A stretch of 64,000 nucleotides of DNA from JAHJQZ01 sp963667595 (GTDB lineage: Bacteria; Pseudomonadota; Alphaproteobacteria; Rhizobiales; Devosiaceae), in contig CAXXWD010000010.1 of the NCBI GenBank assembly GCA_963667595.2, forward strand, positions 248,001-312,000, given 5' to 3'. This document shows, in pieces, positions 8,582 to 16,485 of this stretch. Made by a program: the position numbers and the translations under genes. The stretch's first letter is position 1. Each line of letters begins with the position of its first letter. The notes beneath the pieces are model-generated. The model did no database searches. It had not been told where the DNA came from and was given only the letters and a program-made list of their open reading frames with translations.

Positions 8582-9094
8582 TCAGAAACGGCAATAGGAG
8601 CGGTAGCGGGCGATGGACTCCCCTGCCCCGTCTCCATGGAAAACGGCGTGAACGATGGACGTGCCCTGCTGGACGGCGTCCACCTCCAGCTCACCGCCCG
8701 AAAGAACGAGAATCTCGGTCAGTGGCGCAATGATATCGGAGGACACGAGTTCCAGAGCACTCAGGCCTCTTTCAGGTATGCGCAGGCGCGCTTGTGCAGC
8801 AAAACGGTGTGAGCCGTCAATGACGAACCGCAGACTCCATGGCACTTCGGTGACGGAATCGACGTCCGACCGCCAAATGAGGGCCAAAAAGGCCTGTCCG
8901 CTGGGCGCGCAGTCAAGTTCAAGGCGGGTCCCGTCCGCGCTGTCGTTGACAATTGCGAGGTAGGATGTGCCGGAAGAATCGGACCCGCGTCCGAGACTCC
9001 ATTCGGCCCGAACCGCCGTACCCGACAGGAACAGCGCCGACAGAACAAGGGCGACGACAAGCTTAAGGCCATAGTGATGGGAGAACGTGGACAC
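8582..9094 (-). CDS. Secreted hypothetical protein, paralogue of the next gene downstream
   Basis: No family recognised. The 170-residue protein has a signal peptide (cleavage near TAVRAEW, about residue 30) and a mature region with a Cys in LELDCAPSG and one two residues from the C-terminus (YRSYCRF). This matches the Cys spacing and the GDGAGE closing motif of the 7978-8487 protein. The start is a GTG with GAGG 7 nt upstream. Both genes share strand and are separated by about 95 bp. Periplasmic location is inferred from the signal peptide; the function is unknown. Confidence 0.7.
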   Translation of the reverse strand: MSTFSHHYGLKLVVALVLSALFLSGTAVRAEWSLGRGSDSSGTSYLAIVNDSADGTRLELDCAPSGQAFLALIWRSDVDSVTEVPWSLRFVIDGSHRFAAQARLRIPERGLSALELVSSDIIAPLTEILVLSGGELEVDAVQQGTSIVHAVFHGDGAGESIARYRSYCRF

Positions 9095-9236
9095 CGGGCT
9101 GCCTCATGCCGGAATGGGTACGAGGCTTTTCCGGTAGCAGACAATGGATAAAAAAAGCTGACAACGACGAACGAGGTTCGTCACGCCCCGCCACGGCCGG
9201 CGCTGTCCGATCCTTCGCCGCGGTGTTGCCGACTGC

Positions 9237-9431
9237 CTATTTCAGGTTTGCGCCGTAGCCTTCGGGAAGCGGAATGCCGCGTTCCTCCATCGTCTTCAGC
9301 ACCGATTTCGGCAGGTCGGTGCGGCACTGGCAATGCTTCAGGTGCTCGAGATGCCAGGCGAGCCGCTGGTCGGCGTTCGGATTTTTCGGCATCCGATTGG
9401 CCTTGTGCCATTCGGTATTGGTCTTGCCCAT
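9237..9431 (-). CDS. Small conserved hypothetical protein (64 aa)
   Basis: The protein begins MGKTNTEWHKANRMPKNP and is hydrophilic and basic, with a Cys pair in HCQC. There is no membrane segment. I recall similar short MGKTNTEWH proteins in other bacteria but no defined function. The ATG at 9431 is preferred to the ATGs at 9452 and 9449 because the family-like sequence starts there. It follows eno on the opposite side from the secreted pair, all on the minus strand. Confidence 0.6.
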   Translation of the reverse strand: MGKTNTEWHKANRMPKNPNADQRLAWHLEHLKHCQCRTDLPKSVLKTMEERGIPLPEGYGANLK

Positions 9432-9536
9432 GACGATCTCCAACAGCATCAAAAAACAAAGGCACGCGATCCTATAAAGACCGCGTGCCCGAAAACGTCA
9501 GTATGTGGCAGCAGTGATGCCGCCGATACCGGAGCC

Positions 9537-10811
9537 TCAGCCCCTCAGAATGCCCTTGCCGGCGAAGACGGCCGAATTGCCGAGCTGCTCTTCGATACGG
9601 ATGAGCTGGTTGTACTTGGCGATACGGTCGGAACGCGACATCGAGCCGGTCTTGATCTGGCCGGTGCCGAGTGCCACCGCCAGGTCGGCGATGGTCGAGT
9701 CTTCGGTTTCGCCCGAGCGGTGCGACATCACCGAGGTGTAGGCAGCGCGGTGGGCCATTTCCACGGCGGCAATGGTCTCGGTCAGCGTACCGATCTGGTT
9801 GACCTTGATCAGGATCGAGTTGGCGACGCCCTTCTTGATGCCTTCTTCCAAACGCTCGGTATTGGTGACGAACAGGTCGTCGCCAACGAGCTGGATCTTG
9901 TCGCCGATGGCGTCGGTCAGGGCCTTCCAGCCCTCCCAGTCGTCTTCGGCCATGCCGTCTTCGATCGAGATGATCGGATAGCGCTTGACCAGATCTTCAA
10001 GGAAGCGGGCATTCTCTTCCGGGCTCAGGGACAGGCCGGCGCCGGCCATCTCGTACTTGCCGTTCTTGAAGTATTCGCTCGATGCCGGATCGAGGGCAAT
10101 GCACACATCCTCGCCCGGAACGAACCCGGCCGCCTCGATGGCGTTGACGATGAAGCCCAGGGCTTCGTCGGCCGACTTGAGATTGGGGGCGAACCCGCCT
10201 TCATCACCGACATTGGTGTTGTGGCCCTTGGCCGCAAGCGCCTTCTTGAGGTTGTGGAACACTTCCGCGCCCATCTTGACCGCCTCGGCGATCGAGCTGG
10301 CGCCAACCGGCTGGATCATGAATTCCTGCATGTCGATCGGATTGTCGGCATGTACGCCGCCGTTGACGATGTTCATCATCGGGACCGGCAGGATGTGGGC
10401 GCTGGTGCCGCCGACATAGCGGTAAAGCGGCAGTTCGGACGACTCGGCGGCGGCCTTGGCGACGGCCAGCGAAACGCCGAGAATGGCATTGGCGCCCAGC
10501 CGGCCCTTGTTCGGGGTACCGTCAAGCTCGATCATGGCCTGATCGACGCCGATCTGGTCGAGCGCATCCATGCCCTGGATTTCGTCGGCAATCTCGTCAT
10601 TGACGTTGTCGACGGCCTTCGTCACGCCCTTGCCCATGTATTCGGTTCCGCCGTCGCGCAGTTCCACGGCTTCGTGGATACCGGTCGAAGCGCCCGACGG
10701 CACAGCCGCGCGGCCGAAGCTGCCGTCATCGAGCACGACATCCACCTCAACGGTCGGGTTGCCGCGGCTATCAAAAATCTGGCGCGCATGGACATCAATA
10801 ATGGCTGACAT
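9537..10811 (-). CDS. eno: Enolase
   Basis: Enolase converts 2-phosphoglycerate to phosphoenolpyruvate. The 424-residue protein has the N-terminal capping domain (IDVHARQIFDSRGNPTVEVD), the metal-binding Asp in SIEDGMAEDD and the DD of LVGDDLFVTN, the substrate loop SHRSGETEDS and the catalytic-lysine region GQIKTGSMSR. Length is standard. The flanking gap at its 5' side is AT-rich and marks the border of an accessory islet. Confidence 0.97.
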   Translation of the reverse strand: MSAIIDVHARQIFDSRGNPTVEVDVVLDDGSFGRAAVPSGASTGIHEAVELRDGGTEYMGKGVTKAVDNVNDEIADEIQGMDALDQIGVDQAMIELDGTPNKGRLGANAILGVSLAVAKAAAESSELPLYRYVGGTSAHILPVPMMNIVNGGVHADNPIDMQEFMIQPVGASSIAEAVKMGAEVFHNLKKALAAKGHNTNVGDEGGFAPNLKSADEALGFIVNAIEAAGFVPGEDVCIALDPASSEYFKNGKYEMAGAGLSLSPEENARFLEDLVKRYPIISIEDGMAEDDWEGWKALTDAIGDKIQLVGDDLFVTNTERLEEGIKKGVANSILIKVNQIGTLTETIAAVEMAHRAAYTSVMSHRSGETEDSTIADLAVALGTGQIKTGSMSRSDRIAKYNQLIRIEEQLGNSAVFAGKGILRG

Positions 10812-10999
10812 CGCTTTTTCCTTAGTTCTTCTTCGAGGAGGGAAAATTCAGGGCGTTGATATACCTCTCATGTGAAGAAAGAAAGATGCGACACGGTTTC
10901 CCTGGGTCGCGCAACGACGTCTCAGATGAATGCGAAAACCTCGTGTCTCCAATTTTTTAAAACTAAATTTTTGTAAAATTTCGTATATTCTTCCTTTTT
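10812..10999. other. Intergenic region upstream of eno, no gene seen
   Basis: The first 100 bp hold the eno leader (a GAGGAGG tract near 10833-10839 on the plus strand, and pyrimidine-rich sequence on the coding strand). From about 10945 the base composition drops to strongly AT-rich with homopolymer runs. I see no ORF with a ribosome-binding site here. Confidence 0.5.
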
Positions 11000-11039
11000 T
11001 CAAAAAGAAATGACGGGCGACTATATATTTCGCCCGTCA
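10995..11039 (-). terminator. Rho-independent terminator of the small-membrane-protein transcript
   Basis: Perfect 10-bp stem TGACGGGCGA (11011-11020) / TCGCCCGTCA (11030-11039) with a 9-nt loop. On the minus strand it is followed by a T-rich tract (TTTCTTTTTG). It lies about 110 bp past the stop of the 11147-11317 gene. Confidence 0.8.
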
Positions 11040-11146
11040 ACAAGAATCGTGCATGGTATTCGTTCTCGATCGCAATGCAACAAAACACATTGAAACCAAA
11101 TATGTAGGCGTTTCGGGCTTTCTGCCCTTCATCACCATAAGGCTCC

Positions 11147-11317
11147 CTATGTTGGGATAATCCCTGATGCTACGAAAACGATAAGTGTTACTATTATCCC
11201 CGCAATTACACCCTGAAAAACTACCTTCCAGTCAAATAGCGAGGTTTTAACGTGCTTATCGACGGCATCTTGTACCGCCTTGTCGATGAGTTCTTTGAAG
11301 TCCGGATGTAAATCCAT
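11147..11317 (-). CDS. Small single-pass membrane protein (56 aa)
   Basis: An ATG at 11317 with GGAG nine nt upstream opens a 57-codon frame. The N-terminal half is charged and helical (MDLHPDFKELIDKAVQDA) and the C-terminal half is one strong membrane segment (VVFQGVIAGIIVTLIVFVA) ending GIIPT. No family recognised. Codon use is AT-rich, unlike the neighbouring core genes, which suggests acquisition. It follows a 21-codon mini-ORF on the same strand and ends before a clear terminator, so it looks like a real small gene. It is transcribed away from a ribbon-helix-helix regulator. Confidence 0.6.
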   Translation of the reverse strand: MDLHPDFKELIDKAVQDAVDKHVKTSLFDWKVVFQGVIAGIIVTLIVFVASGIIPT

Positions 11318-11358
11318 TTTCAAAGCTCCATATTTGCCCCCACTTTAGGGCGAGAGCA

Positions 11359-11424
11359 TTACCCCGGGTCACGCCTTTTTGCGTTTCCCTCAACCCTGAA
11401 GTGCCAACAAACATTGTTCCTCAT
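11359..11424 (-). CDS. Mini-ORF (21 aa) with a very strong ribosome-binding site
   Basis: ATG at 11424 is preceded by AAGGAGG at 5-nt spacing, one of the strongest such sites I noticed in the window, and reads 21 residues (MRNNVCWHFRVEG...) to TAA at 11359. The SD and start codon lie inside a 40-nt loop closed by an 8-bp perfect inverted repeat (GTGCCAAC 11401-11408 / GTTGGCAC 11449-11456). It precedes the 56-aa membrane protein by 41 nt. It could be a leader peptide or a micro-protein; coding function is unproven. Confidence 0.4.
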   Translation of the reverse strand: MRNNVCWHFRVEGNAKRRDPG

Positions 11425-11460
11425 CTGTTCCTCCTTATTTTGCCTTAAGTTGGCACGCTC

Positions 11461-11489
11461 AAATTAGGGTTAACAAAATTGGAAGTCAA
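11461..11489 (-). promoter_or_regulatory. Candidate promoter of the mini-ORF / small membrane protein
   Basis: On the minus strand TTGACT (11489-11484) and TAATTT (11466-11461) are 17 nt apart, about 35 nt upstream of the mini-ORF start. The -35 lies in the spacer of the operator-like inverted repeat 11473-11499. Assigned by eye. Confidence 0.45.
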
Positions 11490-11499
11490 TCAATTTTGT
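11473..11499. promoter_or_regulatory. Operator-like inverted repeat between divergent small genes
   Basis: Perfect 9-bp arms ACAAAATTG (11473-11481) and CAATTTTGT (11491-11499) with a 9-bp spacer. It covers the -35 of the minus-strand promoter and ends 9 bp before the -35 of the plus-strand promoter. Its symmetry fits a dimeric DNA-binding protein; the adjacent ribbon-helix-helix protein is the natural candidate. Binding is inferred. Confidence 0.5.
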
Positions 11500-11508
11500 C
11501 GGACAATG

Positions 11509-11537
11509 TTGACAACTGTACCCACTTGGCATACAAA
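11509..11537 (+). promoter_or_regulatory. Sigma-70-like promoter of the ribbon-helix-helix gene
   Basis: A consensus TTGACA (11509-11514), a 17-nt spacer, and TACAAA (11532-11537, 4 of 6 to consensus). Transcription would begin near 11544, giving a leader of about 47 nt. Confidence 0.6.
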
Positions 11538-11590
11538 TCCGGAGTTCCCGCTAATGAACGCGGGGTTTTCTATTCGCATGGGAGGTCCCG

Positions 11591-11881
11591 ATGACGGACA
11601 CTTATGTGACTGGAACGGATATGCTTTTCTCAGAGGCTGAAAGAGGGGATGAGTATTTGGATAGAAAGGCGTCGTCTAGAGTGACTGTCAGGCTATCCGG
11701 AGAGCTTGGTGCGGCAATAAGTGAACTGGAGGAAATCACTGTTGCTTCAAATCCAAGCGAAGTGGTGAGGAGAGCGATATTGGTTTACCACACTCTTGTG
11801 AAGCAAAAGATATCTGGAAACGATCCAGTTATTGAAGTCATAGAAGGTGGAAAAACTAAGAAGATTCCAATATTTCTGTAG
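11591..11881 (+). CDS. Ribbon-helix-helix DNA-binding protein
   Basis: The 96-residue protein has a hydrophilic N-terminal tail (1-29) and then a typical ribbon-helix-helix core, with strand SRVTVRLSGEL, helix ISELEEIT and second helix NPSEVVRRAILVYHTLV (about 30-75). The tail VIEVIEGGKTKKIPIFL may be a beta hairpin. Such proteins dimerise and bind inverted repeats as repressors or antitoxins. GGGAGG lies 7 nt before the ATG. AT-rich codon use and isolation within an AT-rich islet suggest transfer. A well-formed terminator follows. No toxin is recognisable beside it; the divergent small membrane protein is the only candidate partner. Confidence 0.75.
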   Translation: MTDTYVTGTDMLFSEAERGDEYLDRKASSRVTVRLSGELGAAISELEEITVASNPSEVVRRAILVYHTLVKQKISGNDPVIEVIEGGKTKKIPIFL

Positions 11882-11890
11882 CCAGTCTTT

Positions 11891-11922
11891 CAGTGAGCGG
11901 TTTTAATCGCTCACTGATTTAT
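11891..11922 (+). terminator. Terminator after the ribbon-helix-helix gene
   Basis: Perfect 9-bp stem CAGTGAGCG (11891-11899) / CGCTCACTG (11908-11916), 8-nt loop, followed by ATTTATTATG. It starts 10 bp past the stop codon. Confidence 0.7.
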
Positions 11923-12082
11923 TATGTTTATAATATGTATTTATTTGGGGTAATTTTCTAGTATATTTAATCTTCGGCTGATGAAGGCCTCCTTAAGGCG
12001 CGCTCTTTTGCCGGGGTTGATCTTTGGTTTAGGACCCCCATATCCCCTTGCGACTTCTTACACACTCAGAGCGGGGTAGGAA

Positions 12083-12790
12083 ATGTCGGAACCGGCTTTC
12101 CGTACCGAGCAGCTGACCAAAACTTATGGCGGCGGCGAGACGGCGGTTTTCGCGTTGCGCGGGGCGGATTTGAGCCTTCCGGGCGGCGAGATGACGGTCC
12201 TTCTCGGCCATTCCGGCTCGGGCAAATCCACCCTTCTGAACATCCTCGGCGGGCTCGATGCTGCGACCTCCGGGCGCGCGTTCTTCGGCGAAACGGAGCT
12301 GACGCGCCTCAATGACAACGGGCTGACCCGCTACCGGCGCGACCATGTCGGGTTCGTTTTTCAGTTCTACAACCTCGTGCCTAGCCTGACGGCGCGGGAA
12401 AACGTGGCTCTGGTCACCGAGATTGCCAAAACGCCGATGCGCACAGAAGAAGCGCTGGACCGGGTCGGACTGGCAGGCCGCATGGACCATTTCCCGGCCC
12501 AGATGTCGGGCGGCGAGCAGCAGCGCGTCGCCATCGCCCGCGCCATCGCCAAGCGCCCGGACGTGCTGCTGTGCGACGAGCCGACCGGCGCGCTCGATTC
12601 CAGAACAGGCATCACGGTTCTCGAGGCGCTGACCGAGATCAACAACGATCTCGGCACCACCACGGTCATCATCACCCACAATGCCGAAATCCAGCGGATC
12701 GCCCATCGCGTGCTGTTCATGGCCGACGGGCAGATCATCGACGAGAAGGAAAACCCGAACCGCATGCGCCCCTCCGAGGTCACGTGGTGA
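12083..12790 (+). CDS. ABC transporter ATP-binding protein (LolD/MacB type)
   Basis: The 235-residue ATPase has Walker A GHSGSGKST (residues 42-50), Q-loop FQFYNLVPSL, signature MSGGEQQR (141-148), Walker B VLLCDEP (162-168) and the switch His in ITHN. It belongs to the LolD/MacB/FtsE subgroup, which powers FtsX-type permeases that work as mechanotransmitters rather than classical channels. Its stop overlaps the permease start by 4 bp and an HlyD-like adaptor follows, so the three form one efflux or envelope-export system. The substrate is not evident. Confidence 0.93.
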   Translation: MSEPAFRTEQLTKTYGGGETAVFALRGADLSLPGGEMTVLLGHSGSGKSTLLNILGGLDAATSGRAFFGETELTRLNDNGLTRYRRDHVGFVFQFYNLVPSLTARENVALVTEIAKTPMRTEEALDRVGLAGRMDHFPAQMSGGEQQRVAIARAIAKRPDVLLCDEPTGALDSRTGITVLEALTEINNDLGTTTVIITHNAEIQRIAHRVLFMADGQIIDEKENPNRMRPSEVTW

Positions 12791-15150
12791 CCGCACTCGA
12801 CAAGAAGCTTCTTCGCGATTTCAGGCGCACCTGGGCGCAGGCCCTGGCCATTGCCCTGGTAGCGGCGGCGGGTGTCATGACGCTTCTGGTCGGCATCGGC
12901 ACCTATCGCGCCCTTTATGATACGCGTGAGGCCTATTACGACCGCTATGCCTTCGCGGACGTGTTTGCCAGCGCCGTGCGCGCGCCCAATAGCCTGACGA
13001 CCCGCATCGAGGCCATCCCCGGCGTCGCCCGCATCGATGCGCGGGTCCAGGGCGTCGCCATACTCGATATCATGGGCATGTCGGAACCGGCCAGCGGGCT
13101 CGTTCTCTCCCTGCCAGACCATGGCGATTCGGCACTTAACCGTCTGGTGCTGATGGAGGGCGCGTTGCCCGAATCGGGCAGACAGGATGCCGTGGTGGTT
13201 TCCCAGAGCTTTGCACAAGCGCACGGCTACAAGCCCGGCGACACGCTGGCCGCGACCATGGACGGGGTCAAGCGCTTCCTGACCATCACCGGCATCGTGC
13301 TGTCGCCTGAATACATCTATTCGATCGGGCCGGGCGACATCATGCCCGACAACAAGCGCTTCGGCGTCATCTGGATGCGCTATTCGGAAGCGGCGGCGAT
13401 CTTCGATCTCAAGGGCGGGTTCAATTCCCTGAGCCTCAAGCTGACGCGCGGGGCCAGCAAGACGGGCGTGATCGAGGCCCTCGACGAGCTTTTGAAACCC
13501 TATGGCGGCCAGGGCGCCTATGGACGCGACCAGCAGATCTCCTATGCCTTCCTCGATTCCGAACTGATCCAGCTCGAAGGCATGAGCGCCGTTTTGCCGC
13601 CGATCTTTCTCGGCGTCGCCGCCTTTCTGGTCAACATGACGCTGGCGCGGCTCGTCGCGCTCGAGCGCGAACAGATCGGTCTGTTCAAGGCGCTGGGCTA
13701 CGGGCCCGTTTCCATCGCCTGGCATTACGTCAAGCTGTCGCTCCTCATTGCCCTGGTCGGCGTGATCCTCGGCTGGGTGGTCGGCGCCTGGGCGACGCGC
13801 GGCATGGCGGTGCTTTATGCCGAATTCTACAAGTTCCCGTTCCTGTTGTTCGAGCTTCAGCCCGACGTCTATGCCATTTCCGGCGCGGCGGCACTCGGCG
13901 CGGCGGCACTCGGCTCGATCCAGGCGGTGCTGTCGGTCATGCGCCTGTCGCCGGCCGTGGCCATGGCGCCCCCTGCCCCGGCCGTTTATCGTCCCTTCCT
14001 GCTCGACAGGATTGGGGTGACGCGCTTCCTGCCGCAGGGGCTGAACATGGCCTTGCGCAACATGATCCGCCGACCGGTCAGAGCCCTTTTGACCATGCTC
14101 GGCATCTCACTTTCCACCGCGCTTCTGGTCAGCGGGCTGTTCGTCGAGGATTCGCTGAACTACATGCTCGACGTGCAGTATTTCCACGCCCAGCGCGAAC
14201 AGGCGACGCTCGGATTCACCCATCCGGTAACGCAAACCGGCATCGAAAGCGTTTCGCGTCTGCCCGGCGTTCTGGCGGTCGAGCCCTTCCGCTCGGTGGC
14301 GGTAAAGTTCCATCACGGCACGCACTCCCGGCTCGGCGCCATCGATGGCAAGCCCAACAATGCCGACCTCAATCGGGTGATCGACGCCAATCTCGATCCG
14401 ATCTTCCTGCCCTCGTCCGGACTGGCGCTGTCCTCGGGCATGGCCAGGGTACTCGATGTCGGTGTCGGCGACACCATCGAGGCGCATCTTCTCGACGGCA
14501 GCGGGAAGGTGCTTTTCCTGCCGGTAACCGACGTCGTCCAGCAATACATCGGCATCGGCGCCAACATGAACATCGATGCGCTCAACCGCGTGCTCGGTCA
14601 GATCGGTTACGTCGACGGCGCCTATCTGATGATCGATTCCAACGAAACGGACGCCCTTTACCAAGCGGTCAAGACAACACCGGTCATCGCCTCGATCACC
14701 CTGTCGCGCATGGCCTTGAAGCAGATTCGCGAAACGATCGGCAAAAACATCGGCATCAACCGGGCGATCTACGTCGCCCTGGCGGTGATCATCGTTTTCG
14801 GCGTGGTCTACAACACCGCGCGCATCCAGTTGTCGGAACGCTCGCGCGAGCTTGCCAGCCTGAGGGTGCTCGGCTTCACCAAGTTCGAAGTCTCGGCCGT
14901 ACTGCTGACCGAGGTCGGGCTCCTGACGCTTTTGTCGCTGCCGCTCGGCTGGCTTCTCGGCTTTGGCGCCTCGGCCGGCATGCTGACGGGCATTTCAAGC
15001 GATCTGTTCACCTTTCCGCTCATCATCACCAGCGCCACCTACGCCTCGGCAACCATCGTGACTCTCATCGCTGCTCTCGTTTCGGCGGCCATCGTCCAGC
15101 AGCGCGTTGCGTCGCTGGATCTTGTCGCGGTGCTCAAGACAAGGGACTGA
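12787..15150 (+). CDS. FtsX-type ABC transporter permease with two FtsX domains
   Basis: The 787-residue protein starts at GTG 12787, overlapping the ATPase stop (GTGA). It has one N-terminal membrane segment (ALAIALVAAAGVMTLLVGIG), a large periplasmic domain, a first FtsX domain (about 265-400), a second single segment with a periplasmic domain (about 425-660) and a C-terminal FtsX domain, giving eight membrane segments. Proteins of this layout occur in MacB/LolCE-like lipoprotein, peptide or lipid exporters. A 15-bp tandem duplication (13881-13910) encodes a repeated Ala-Ala-Leu-Gly stretch in a membrane region. Function beyond export is inferred. Confidence 0.9.
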   Translation: MTALDKKLLRDFRRTWAQALAIALVAAAGVMTLLVGIGTYRALYDTREAYYDRYAFADVFASAVRAPNSLTTRIEAIPGVARIDARVQGVAILDIMGMSEPASGLVLSLPDHGDSALNRLVLMEGALPESGRQDAVVVSQSFAQAHGYKPGDTLAATMDGVKRFLTITGIVLSPEYIYSIGPGDIMPDNKRFGVIWMRYSEAAAIFDLKGGFNSLSLKLTRGASKTGVIEALDELLKPYGGQGAYGRDQQISYAFLDSELIQLEGMSAVLPPIFLGVAAFLVNMTLARLVALEREQIGLFKALGYGPVSIAWHYVKLSLLIALVGVILGWVVGAWATRGMAVLYAEFYKFPFLLFELQPDVYAISGAAALGAAALGSIQAVLSVMRLSPAVAMAPPAPAVYRPFLLDRIGVTRFLPQGLNMALRNMIRRPVRALLTMLGISLSTALLVSGLFVEDSLNYMLDVQYFHAQREQATLGFTHPVTQTGIESVSRLPGVLAVEPFRSVAVKFHHGTHSRLGAIDGKPNNADLNRVIDANLDPIFLPSSGLALSSGMARVLDVGVGDTIEAHLLDGSGKVLFLPVTDVVQQYIGIGANMNIDALNRVLGQIGYVDGAYLMIDSNETDALYQAVKTTPVIASITLSRMALKQIRETIGKNIGINRAIYVALAVIIVFGVVYNTARIQLSERSRELASLRVLGFTKFEVSAVLLTEVGLLTLLSLPLGWLLGFGASAGMLTGISSDLFTFPLIITSATYASATIVTLIAALVSAAIVQQRVASLDLVAVLKTRD

Positions 15151-15155
15151 CAAAT

Positions 15156-16364
15156 ATGAAAAAGTTGCGCAACATCATCCTGATTGTCGTGATCGCCGCC
15201 CTTGTCGTGTTTGTTGGCGCCTGGGCCTTCCGTACGCAGCCGATCGGGGTCGATCTGGCCACGATCGCGCGCGGCACGCTTTCGGTCACCGTCGGCGACG
15301 AAGGCGTTGCACGGATCAGGGATACCTACGAAGTCTCGATCCCGATCAGCGGCGATATCGAACGCATCCCCTTCTCGGTGGGCGACCAGATCGAGAAGGA
15401 TCAGGTCGTGGCGACCATCATGCCTCAGCTCAGCGGTTTTCTCGACGAGCGGTCGCTGGCCGAAGCGGAAGCGGCGGTCAAGGCCGCCCGGGCGGGCGTG
15501 TCGTCGGCCAAGTCCGAACTCCAGGCAGCCGAAAGCACCGTTGCCTATCAAAAAGGCGAGGTCGCGCGCACCTTGAGACTGTTCGAGCGTGGACTGGTGA
15601 CCACCCAGGCCCGCGACGAGGCGCAACACGAACTCGACAGCCGCCAGTCGGCCCTCACCAACGCCAGGGCCATTCTCGAGTACAAGGAACGCCAGCTCGA
15701 ACAGGCCGAAGCGCAACTGATCGAGCCGTCCAGTCTCGACCGCCGCACCACCCGGCTGGACATCAAGGCACCGGCCAGTGGACAGGTCCTGGCAATTTCC
15801 AACGAAAACGCCCGTTTTCTCGCCGCCGGCTCGCAATTGATGACCATTGGAGATCCGCGCGATCTCGAAATCTCCGTCGATCTGGTCTCGTCCGACGCCG
15901 TTCGGGTGAAGGCGGGCGACAAGGCGACGATCTCCAACTGGGGCGGCGAGCCGACGCTCAAGGCCATGGTCCGTCTGGTCGAGCCGATCGGATTCACCAA
16001 GACCTCGGCGCTCGGCATCGAAGAGCAACGGGTCAACGTTCTTCTGGACATCACCTCGGACCCGACACTTTGGGAAAGCCTCGGGCACCTTTATCGCGTC
16101 TATGCCGAAATCGAGGTCGCGCGTCATGACGGCGCCACGCTGGTGCCGACGACGGCCCTGTTCCGCAACGAGACGGACTGGGCCTGTTATGTGGTCGAAG
16201 GCGAAACCGTGCGTCTCAGGATCTTGGCTCTGGGTGCGCGCGACAACGGCTTCGCCGTGGTCACGTCAGGCCTCACGCCCGGCGAGCGGGTGGTCCTTCA
16301 TCCGAGCGATACCATCGTCGATGGGTCGCTCATCACCGACCGGGCCACGATGAAGGTGAAATAG
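15156..16364 (+). CDS. HlyD/MacA-like periplasmic adaptor protein
   Basis: The 402-residue protein has an N-terminal membrane anchor (residues 5-24), a split biotinyl-lipoyl-like domain (about 55-90 and 205-235), a long alpha-hairpin (about 100-185, rich in Ala, Glu and Gln) and a C-terminal beta-barrel/membrane-proximal region. This is the membrane fusion protein fold that links an inner-membrane transporter to an outer-membrane channel. It starts 5 bp after the permease stop, so it is co-translated with it. No TolC-like gene is in the window. Confidence 0.88.
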   Translation: MKKLRNIILIVVIAALVVFVGAWAFRTQPIGVDLATIARGTLSVTVGDEGVARIRDTYEVSIPISGDIERIPFSVGDQIEKDQVVATIMPQLSGFLDERSLAEAEAAVKAARAGVSSAKSELQAAESTVAYQKGEVARTLRLFERGLVTTQARDEAQHELDSRQSALTNARAILEYKERQLEQAEAQLIEPSSLDRRTTRLDIKAPASGQVLAISNENARFLAAGSQLMTIGDPRDLEISVDLVSSDAVRVKAGDKATISNWGGEPTLKAMVRLVEPIGFTKTSALGIEEQRVNVLLDITSDPTLWESLGHLYRVYAEIEVARHDGATLVPTTALFRNETDWACYVVEGETVRLRILALGARDNGFAVVTSGLTPGERVVLHPSDTIVDGSLITDRATMKVK

Positions 16365-16485
16365 GGCAAATTCCGACGGATCACGCCGTCATCCCGATCT
16401 GACCGGGATCCAGCAGCGTCGCGTCGGCGGCTCTCTCGCCGTCGACCGGGCCACGATGACGGTGCGTTGAGGCTTCATCATGCAT

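Noticed and set aside
12367..13725. Long minus-strand ORF over the ABC transporter genes
   Set aside because: Antisense to a coherent ATPase-permease operon; a shadow frame.
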